Shown here in pieces: positions 56,116 through 64,000 of a stretch of DNA of 64,000 bases; position 1 is the first letter of the stretch; every line of letters starts with the position of its first letter. The notes under the pieces were generated by a model, which made no database searches, was not told where the DNA came from, and saw only the letters and a list, made by a program, of their open reading frames with translations. Position numbers and translations under genes: made by a program. The stretch covers positions 49,396,342 through 49,460,341 of the forward strand of contig OY365806.1 of NCBI GenBank assembly GCA_959347315.1, read 5' to 3'. Origin of the DNA: Bimastos eiseni. Lineage: Eukaryota; Annelida; Clitellata; Crassiclitellata; Lumbricidae.

Positions 56116-57289
56116 AGGGAGGGCTTTACTTTACACGGGGGGGCTTTTGTCGGGGGGTGAGCAAATGTCCTACCCAAAATCGGGGCAAACTTGGGGGCTT
56201 ATGTCCGGGGGCTTTTGTTCGGGGGTTTTCCCCTTGAGAACGACCCCATTCCGATGGTCAGATTAGAATAGACTTTTACTCTGTTAATATGCAAGAAGGA
56301 TGGTATCAGATTCCGTTGAGAAACCTTTTGTTCGCATTTTTTTGTGGGTTACGTGCTTTTTCCCATAGAATGACCGGACTAAAGTTAAGTTAGTCAACTG
56401 GCATTGTGAGGGTCGTATATGCCTATAAGGTACAGGCCTAGCTAGGTGAGGATCGATTAGGGTTGATGTCGTCATTTGAATAGCCTGGGCCTACCTTCCG
56501 CGAAGCCGAGAGCAAGGCTGCAAACGCGTTGGTTTGTCGGGTTTTTTTTACAAAAAATCAAAAGATACGAAACATGGTTTTTTGGTTCCTTCAAAATATT
56601 TTAATTCAATTTACTAATATTACTATTCTAATTTTCTATTACTAATTGTGTGTTATTCAGTTTGAAATCAAGCTAAATTAATTATAAAACGAGTGGGAGC
56701 TCTTTTTCATGTTGTGTTTGATGCTTTTAATAACAAAACTGTTGTGACAAAATCCAAAGGAAAACTAAAAACCCCAAAACAAAATAAAACAAAAAACAGA
56801 CTTTTGATTTTTTTAAATGCTGGTTTTTGTACGTCTGGCCGAAAGTCGTACGGCATGTACACCTCTTGGTTTATATACACACCCCGATACTACACTTTCC
56901 CCGAAAAACAACAGAAATTAAATTAAATAACGATAGCAACTGTGTCACACGTTATCACTTGAGTATTGGATAATACGCTGTGACGCAAAGCTGAGGAGTC
57001 AAGCTTTACTAGTTTTTCTTTCGTTAGGCGGCGGTGTTGGTTCGACCAAAAATGCATAATATAATGGCGCCTTGCATGGCTGTTGGCATTTATATTCTAC
57101 TCTTGTAATAACTTTTCATCATTCGTTCATACTGTACTTGTAATCATACTGCAGTTTGTCAATTTGACATTAAACGAGTGATTACCCAATTATTATTATC
57201 CTACTGTTATCAAAGATCTTTAGTCATAGTCTACGGCTCAAACATCTTTGCTATTATCGTTACTATAGGGCCCACACAGCGAATAAATT

Positions 57290-58231
57290 AAATCTGACGG
57301 GAACTGTACAGCCTTCCAAAGTTAAACACGCATTACTTCGCCAAGTGCGATTAGCTCGTTGTACAGCGACTTGAGGAATGCGAATCAAGACAGCGTTGTC
57401 GTTCGTACACATTGCGATTGGATGCTATTTATAGACTACGGCCGGACCATCGGGCAAGTCGCATTACGTCACAAGGACGAGTTCTAATTGGCTTTTATTT
57501 ATAGAGCGTACTCGCTCGAGTGAGAAACGCGTCGAGTAAATAGAATCGTCTTCCGTGAACCGAATCGGGTCTGGAAGATAAATGTAGAAATCTACGACAT
57601 AAATAGATTGAATGCCGACCATAAAGGCAACGTGACACGTAAATAAGAGTCGAGTGAAAGTCGCCGAAAGTCTGGGTGGCTGTTGAACTGCCACTAGGGT
57701 CGAGTGATACTGGATACTTGAAGGCCTTCGCTTCAGTCTATATTTAGACGGGTGGAATCGAGGTCTCGCGTAGCATTGTCTCTTTCAAGGATTCCGACCG
57801 GGCGTTGTTATCGCGGAAACATCACACTGTGTTAGACATTTTGGGGGTTGGAACGGCTCCCCATTTTAGTTTCAGGATATTACGATTACAAGGGCTGGCC
57901 TGTAGAGTGATTACCCAGATACCTGCATGAGTGAATTCCTACTTACTTACTTTGTGTAAGCGAATGACTAATTGGCACTTCTAGTTGTATTGGCCAGAGA
58001 ACTCGTGATTGGATTGGGAAGTTCAAGATATCAGTTCATTCACAGAGCTGAAACTTTTTGGCATCAAGGGTGCACGGATGCCAATCATAAAGGCCCTTCA
58101 GATTTATAGGAACTTTGAAAATTTTCGATTTAAGTGCAATAGCCTGAAATTTATGAAAAAGAAGTAACCAGGATATCAAAGAAAAGTCATTTTTGACAAA
58201 CTTTGAGTGAAGTGTTGAGTGAAATATTGAG
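57290..58231 (+). promoter_or_regulatory. Likely 5' flank and 5' UTR of the kinase-like gene
   Basis: This stretch is richer in CG dinucleotides and unique-looking sequence than the repeat-filled DNA on either side, ends at the kinase-like start codon and contains no long ORF. That fits a promoter and leader. I see no clear TATA box placed to define a start site. Confidence 0.35.
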
Positions 58232-58379
58232 ATGGCAACGAAATCGAACAACGGTCGGTTGCGCAGTAGGCAACGTACATCGTCAGACGATGTCCCGAGT
58301 TCTCCGTCAACGCCAAACACCAGGTTCAACATGAAACAGCAATACTGCTTGGAAGACCTTGAAATAAAGAACACACTTG
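58232..58379 (+). CDS. Probable AGC protein kinase (PRKX/PKA-C-like), first coding exon
   Basis: An ATG at 58232 opens 49 codons plus one base, ending at a good donor (acttg|gtaggt). The first 35 residues are a polar Ser/Arg/Thr-rich leader (RLRSRQRTSSDDVPSSPSTP). The last part reads QYCLEDLEIKNTL plus the first base of a Gly codon. In cAMP-dependent kinase-type proteins this hydrophobic-acidic stretch comes just before the Gly-rich ATP loop (TLGTGTFGRV), so the exon would end at the first Gly of that loop. The kinase domain proper is not seen in the remaining 5.6 kb, implying a long first intron. A different kinase with a similar lead-in is possible. An in-frame stop (TGA at 58211-58213) lies upstream and supports this ATG. 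Confidence 0.5.
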
Positions 58380-58724
58380 GTAGGTTAACCATGTCTTATC
58401 TACTACAGTCTGATGTTTTTGAAACAAATCCTACCTGACTAGAGACATCTCTAGTGCCATTATAATGCATCAGATCACCACTACTTCAAGAATTCGTGAT
58501 TATCTATTTTACCCTAGCTTGCCCCAGTTGCTTTTACAACCTATGCTCTCCTTACCTCACCATATCATCCATAGCTTGTCTCATTTTGCTTTATCTTACA
58601 ACAGCCTACCTTCCATTACCTTCGGTAGCATAACAGTAAGTAATCATTTACAAGTTTATATGAACATGTTTGCTAAGTTATATAGCATCCTTTTGTGAAC
58701 AATGAACATGTGCCTTTGTTTATT

Positions 58725-58842
58725 TGTTCATTCATTCATTCAGAGTATTTATGTAGCACCACTTCAAGATGTCTTCTCGTAGGTGCACCCAGCCCAGCAT
58801 CAGAAAAGTAGAACAATTTTCAAGTGCTTTGAAAATTATCTG

Positions 58843-58878
<36 letters not shown>

Positions 58879-59230
58879 TGTGTGTTTGCAGCTTGTAAAA
58901 GCATGTGTGTGTGGTCATGCATGCATTCATGTGGATTTGGAGTTTGATTGCGTACATTATAATGTTGTAAGTGTCTTTGTTTAGGGCACACTGTGATAGG
59001 CATTACATAAACATATTCATTCATTCATAAATTTATGTAGCACCCTTTCTAGGTACCTACTCAAATCGCTCCAAACTCCTGCCCAGACAAACAGGTAAGT
59101 GTTCAAATGGCCACATGAACGTACCATTCTACGATTTGTGGAACATATTTGAGAAAGGCTATTCCAAATCGTATTGCCTACCAAAGAGATTGCGCTGTTT
59201 TGTATAGCAGCTGTGTGGCCAAATGAAACT
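58725..59230 (-). mobile_element. LINE 3'-end fragments (minus) with TG microsatellite
   Basis: TTCATTCATTC followed by ATTTATGTAGCACC occurs at about 58728-58760 and again at about 59015-59050; on the minus strand each is a LINE end of the form GGTGCTACATAAAT plus GAAT tail. A TG run lies at 58845-58875. Coding remnants are too decayed to name. Confidence 0.45.
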
Positions 59231-59444
59231 ACAAGAGCCCCCTCTGAGCAGAGCCAAGGGAGCGACTACACCGGACTCACAATACCAGCTGACAAAGGTC
59301 TATTAGGTAGGCTGATGCGAGGCCAAGTTGGCATCACCAGACCAGAGAGACAACTCAATAGTCAATGCACCATTGGACAGGAGGCCACATGTCATACATA
59401 TACAGACACACATGCACATACTCACACTCGCACACACACTCACC

Positions 59445-59615
59445 CATCATGACCTGTTTGCTGGTTTGAGCTCTATCCTAAAATGGAGACTGTGAGTTTA
59501 AACCTCTGCACTGTAGGGTCCTTGAGCAAGTTCTTCATAAACAAAAATGTACATCACCGTGAATTGATGCTTTGTCATTGGATATAATTGTGCATTATAA
59601 ATACAGAAATAGTAT

Positions 59616-59679
<64 letters not shown>

Positions 59680-59680
59680 A
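59445..59680 (+). mobile_element. SINE with GAT tail
   Basis: GTTTGAGCTCTATCC and GAGTTTAAACCTCTGCACTG (box B-like) precede a TAGGGTCCTTGAGCAAGTTC block also found in the 15268 and 19862 SINEs. The element ends with ATTGTGCATTATAAATACAG and about 20 GAT units, a common tail form of SINEs. Confidence 0.6.
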
Positions 59681-59944
59681 AGAATAAGTTTTATGCATAT
59701 ATGTAAGTATGCAATTAGGAATGTAAATATGCAACCTCTTTGAGCTTTCATCACACAAATGATGCATGTTTCTGATTTGAACCACTACTGTTTGCACAGC
59801 CTAACAACTGAAATCTGTTCCCTTGGCAACCAATCACCCAGCCATGTGCTTATATTAGTGCTGTTGAAGTTCCTATGGTTGATGGTAACTGTCTGTGGAG
59901 TGGTATAAGGCCCATGCTTTGCCAGCACTAGGTATGATGCCAAT

Positions 59945-60020
59945 CACAAATTGATTAATTCATTCAGGAATTTATATAGCTCCTCCACAAGGGTCTGCTC
60001 AGAGGTCTTCCAGTTGAAGT
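59945..60020 (-). mobile_element. LINE 3'-end fragment
   Basis: ATTCATTCAGGAATTTATAT followed by AGCTCCTCCACAAGGGTC is another minus-strand LINE terminus like that at 59015. Confidence 0.4.
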
Positions 60021-60714
60021 GCAGCCAAAAATTACTGTTTTTTTGCAATAGTAATGCATCAGGGAGCATTCTAGGACATTGTCATAATTGTTTAGTAAAA
60101 TAAAAAAGAGTGTCTTTCTGTTAACAGATGCTCTTTATTGATAACATATATATATATACTGTTTAATGTTGCACATACAAATGGGATACATAATTAATTA
60201 TATAAATGCACCAATAAACAATTGTTGCATTTATGTATGTATCGTAGCTCTTTAATTTAACATATTGCAAAATCATCACATTGACTGTCTAACAATTTAA
60301 ATCAGTCATGGACTTCAATTGATTTGAAAAAGTACCAATTGTGACAGTTTGAAAAAGCTACACTTAGCTGATTCAGGCCTGCAAGGATAAACTTACAATA
60401 GTCAAAAGTTCATCAGAATAAAATAAGGAATGTATAAGCCTATCTGCAGCACAAAACGAAAGATTCTGATGAATGACCCACTTCTAACCCAGCTGATCAT
60501 TATCATGACCTACAGAGAAAGACAGAGACAGAGATAGATGGAGAGAGACAGAGGAAGAGAAACAGAGAGTGCACGTGGTCAGCCATATTGTTTTCTGTGC
60601 TGGAGCACACCCTAGTCCCGGCCCCCACCAGTTATTGATTCAGTCAGGTTATTGCCACCTATTGATTATTCATAAATCTTTAAGTGCGCCTGGTGTGGGC
60701 CGGGCCTAGCCAGA

Positions 60715-60765
60715 TGTTGTTGGTCTCTGATTGGTCGCGCTATATAACCTTAGGGATACCATACA
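60715..60765 (+). promoter_or_regulatory. TATA-box-like motif with inverted CCAAT
   Basis: CTGATTGGTCGCGCTATATA combines ATTGG (reverse of CCAAT) and a CTATATAA box about 10 bases apart. No downstream gene is recognisable; a 22-codon ORF starts at 60811. It may be chance or a promoter inside a mobile element. Confidence 0.2.
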
Positions 60766-62529
60766 ATACTGTGTTTTCGTCCATGTTCAGCCTGACCCAA
60801 TTGGTCAGCCATGACTGTCACTTACACTGATGACTGTACCTTTATCATAAGGCAGCTGATTGTAGCTGGATCTGCATAAAGGCATCACACGGTCATTCTT
60901 GCTAGTATTGCCTGCATTCTTAGGTCAGAGGTGATCATATTAGTCAGGTCGGCTGTGTACAGTATGTACCGAGCCCTATGGTGCACCAAATGGAATTGAT
61001 GTCCAAGCCATGCAGTCTGAGCCCAGTCACCTAAGCCCATGGTCACCATCATCATCTTTTGCTCATGTAGAAAGGACGTAAACCCCCATATCAAGTGCCA
61101 AGATGCTTCCTTATTGCGTCATGATGACTGCGTCTAACATGGCATCTGCGTCAAGAAGAGCAAGCAGCGTCATCTGTGTGACATGCTGATGTCTGGGATC
61201 AGATGACAGACAATCGTTGTCATGGGTTGTTGTTCCTTCCTAAAGGCTCATTCCAGTTTACTTGCCTCTATATGTAACACAATCCTATTGATTACCTGAG
61301 ATTCAAATTTTGTTTCAAAATTAGCCAGTTGTTCTGAATTTGTTTTAGTAATAATCAATCAATAGATCAATCAATCAATCAGTCAATGAAACTTGTTGAA
61401 AAAAGTTATACAGAGATGCTATATTATGTCATCCATCAAATGAGTAAGATTAGGGATGTTAAACCTTTCTCAATGCTGGGCCAGTAGCAATATTTTCCAG
61501 CAAATGGCGGCCAGAGTTCGAAGAGGCACCTGAGCGTAATGGGGTAGGTAACTGGGGGGGCTTGGTGTGCCCATCCCTAGAAAAGGCTTCAATGATCCCT
61601 GAAAACATCATGGAAAAGTCATTGAGCAGAAAGATATGGTCAGTATGCCAGCTCTTTGACACCTCTGAATAACACTTTGATCCTAGTGCTAGCCCAGTAT
61701 GTGCTAATTCTTGTGCATGAGCTAGACCAACATGCAATCGGTTTTTCCAGTGCCTGATTCAGACCATCATGCCTGTGGTCTTCTTGTTTGCTGTCTGAAA
61801 TAGCTGCCTGCCCTATCATACAAGGCAAACTTCCAAATATGCTGATCACTGGGTTAATGTAATCAAATTGTAGGGCATTTTTTTACACTGATTTCGTCTG
61901 GATCCAGTCGCTGCCTACTTCAAGCAAGAACTGTAAAATAAGTGTTATTGACATCATGTTGGTACGACTTCTGTTTTCAGCACTAGAATAATTAATGTGT
62001 ACTTAACACTGTTTATTGTATTCAGTAAACCATTTGCCATCATAAACTATCAGAAGTCAAAGCACTGTCATTCTTGCTTATAATTAGACAAGTTTGTCTA
62101 TGTACATCAATATGGCTGCAATAATGTCTGGTGGTATGATGGCTGTGTCTGCACGGCAGTTGATGCTCGTGTGTGTTTGACCGCATTAGTGTATGCTATT
62201 TCTAGGCATTGCTTTATCTGGGCTCAAAGGCAGACACCGAATGGTGCTTTTGTTAGGGACTATGCCATCAGATTAATTATCCGGATTATCTCAGATATAT
62301 ATGTGTTAATAGCAAGGATTGATTGTTATCACTATTCACCAAGATCAGAATGCCTTGTTTCGAAAGGAGAGAAAATAACATCATGACAGGAAGAGGACAG
62401 AAGACATTGACAGAATTTTTTTAATGACTATAGGTAAAATATTGAAATAGAATTGAATAGAAGACAGTTGTAGTTTTATTAAAGAAACAAGTCTAACCAT
62501 TCCTCACTCATTAGCTCATTTTTTTAATA

Positions 62530-62920
62530 AATATTCATTTATTCATTCAAATTGACAAGTAATGTAATGAACTCAAGCATATTTTATAGTGCTCTCAATG
62601 GGCATGTGTACTTTGCCCAAAGAGCAGGAAAGTATGAAGTCGTCTCCGAATCTGGTAATGTTAAAAAGGCTAGTAATTCCAGGTGCAGGGACTGTGGAAG
62701 ACAGTTCCAAGCTGAGGGACCAATATAGGCAAAGCTCTTGGGCTGGGCCGTAGCAGAGCGCATGCGAGGAACAGCCAGAAGGCTGCGAGTGGTAGATCCT
62801 AAGGAGACCACTGCAGGTAAAGAGGACACCCGCAGAGTGCAGAAAGTCCTCACATATAGGTCGGAGAGGGGCCACCCAAAAATAGACAATTGCGCATGCA
62901 TGTTATCCCATTCAACCATC
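62530..62920 (-). mobile_element. CR1/L2-like LINE, 3' end
   Basis: The minus-strand ORF contains SLLAVPRMRSATAQPKSFAY and IGPSAWNCLPQSLHLELLAF, the same block seen on the plus strand at 7260-7380. A GAAT-type tail (ATTCATTTATTCATTC on the plus strand) marks the 3' end near 62535. In the likely kinase intron. Confidence 0.75.
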
Positions 62921-64000
62921 TCCTTTTCTTTCCCTGCATAACTTTACATTACATTATATTACATTACAAGACCTTCATTTGTAGTAAGAACTGCTTTGTT
63001 GATAGAACACTGAAGTGGTTCATATTTTCTCCCAACAATGTCCAGTCACATGTCCATAACTTTTTCTTAAGTTATTGGAGTTACTGAGTGCTGCTTAAGT
63101 ACTGAACAAGTAGTCCTATTACATTGTATGTCTGCTTAACGGGGCTTTATTGCCAATGGGGGGGGGGGGTTATTTCTTGGTTAACAGTTCTAGCAACAGC
63201 ATGACAATTGTGTAATTCCAAGTTACATTTTAAGTTAAGCAATGGGACCAAAGCACATACCCACCTAGTGCTTTGAGGGGCTCTTAGAAGACAGGTATAT
63301 GTATACTTAGGTAGATACATATTAATATTTTAACCGGTAATTGATTGTAATAGTGTTAATAAGATAATTAATTAAAAGTTCTTTGTCTGCTAATGATGTA
63401 TACTTGTGAAAGGGAGAGATTAATAATAACAAGGTCATGACTTGAACAATTAGTAGAGGACAGAGAACTGTTTTGCATTTAATTAAAGAGTTTTAGCAGT
63501 TAATTCTACTTTTAACAGATGAGATTCAAATTTTATATCACAAATTAGTTTATTATCACAATTAGTAATACTTCTTTAACTGTAACTGCTCGATTTTCAG
63601 CCTTGACTTGTGTCTTTCGTTCCGTTACTTGACCATAGTTTCTATTTCTTCTTCCTTGTTCCTTGTTCTATCAATGTCTGTCTTGTGGAGTGGTCCTTAT
63701 TTTTGAGCGTGTCTTATATAGTATTATAGCCTTGCCAACCAAACAGCGTGTCACGCTTTAATAAAGCAAGAGCTTAGTGAGGTTGACGGAAGATTGGGCG
63801 TTGCTATCTGAGTAACATGTCGTTGAAGTTGACACAGGGCTTTTGATTTCGTCGAATACAGGGCGTATACTTAGGACATCACAGGGGGATTCTGTCCTAT
63901 CTTTCTTATGACCTTCTCTGAGTCTGTCCTAGAGCTGTCATGTGACTGACTCTTGTAATGACTTAAATGATGTCATGCACCTGGAGGTCACATATCTACA

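Larger units (their letters stand above)
58380..64000 (+). other. Probable first intron of the kinase-like gene; no exon seen
   Basis: I searched for a continuation starting with a Gly-Thr-Gly-x-Phe-Gly loop in the needed phase and did not find one. The region holds LINE 3' fragments in minus orientation, a TG microsatellite, a SINE with a GAT tail, a promoter-like TATA motif near 60741 and an 11-base G run at about 63159. Confidence 0.4.

Noticed and set aside
59498..59797. Poly-His protein on the minus strand
   Set aside because: It is the GAT tail of a SINE read in reverse.
61449..61580. Another hAT element starting TAGGGATGTTAAAC and ending CCCATCCCTA
   Set aside because: The inverted match is only about 8-9 bases and no 8-bp duplication flanks it.
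1..64000. CRISPR array, prokaryotic operon or integrated virus
   Set aside because: Tandem repeats here lack unique spacers, genes have spliceosomal introns, and no capsid, integrase or viral polymerase sequence was seen.

Overview
This is a eukaryotic, AT-rich, intron-dominated window from an animal genome. The best-supported gene is the 3' part of a neural cell adhesion molecule (NCAM / fasciclin II family) on the + strand. Nine exons between 1135 and 34323 join in one unbroken frame (370 complete residues plus stop). They encode the end of one fibronectin type III (FN3) domain, a second FN3 domain, an acidic linker, one membrane helix and a charged cytoplasmic tail. The Ig-domain exons must lie left of the window. 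The juxtamembrane sequence closely resembles vertebrate NCAM. That similarity, the many AGGCCT-type motifs and the mix of CR1/L2-like LINEs, tRNA-derived SINEs and hAT-type elements suggest a marine invertebrate, perhaps an echinoderm or other deuterostome. The species cannot be fixed from this sequence.

Layout. 1-580: decayed DNA-transposon-like sequence with a 117-bp tandem duplication. 1135-4129: four FN3 exons. 4130-24810: two large introns around one small acidic exon, filled with LINE tails, two minisatellites, hAT-type non-autonomous elements, a SINE pair and foldback elements. 24811-34323: transmembrane and tail exons with introns carrying RTE-like LINE tails. 34324-41900: mostly featureless, ending in inverted-repeat elements. 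41909-42256: a phase-consistent pair of possible exons. 42300-44200: a tandem array of about 255-bp units, each carrying two inverted repeats. 44770-49130: more DNA elements and local repeats. 49300-51600: minus-strand LINE remains interrupted by a CATATGG-rich element. 51780-52663: a probable two-exon minus-strand gene end of unknown function. 53390-56240: dispersed repeats, a LINE copy, microsatellites and a small hAT-like element. 58232-58379: first coding exon of a probable cAMP-dependent-type (PRKX/PKA-like) protein kinase on the + strand, whose later exons I could not find. 58380-64000: repeat-bearing sequence consistent with its first intron.

The NCAM and kinase genes are neighbours only; nothing shows a functional link. 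Nothing resembles a prokaryotic operon, CRISPR array or viral genome. The features most worth following up are the double-palindrome tandem array, the unknown minus-strand spliced gene, the frame-neutral NCAM exons and the CATATGG element present in several copies.
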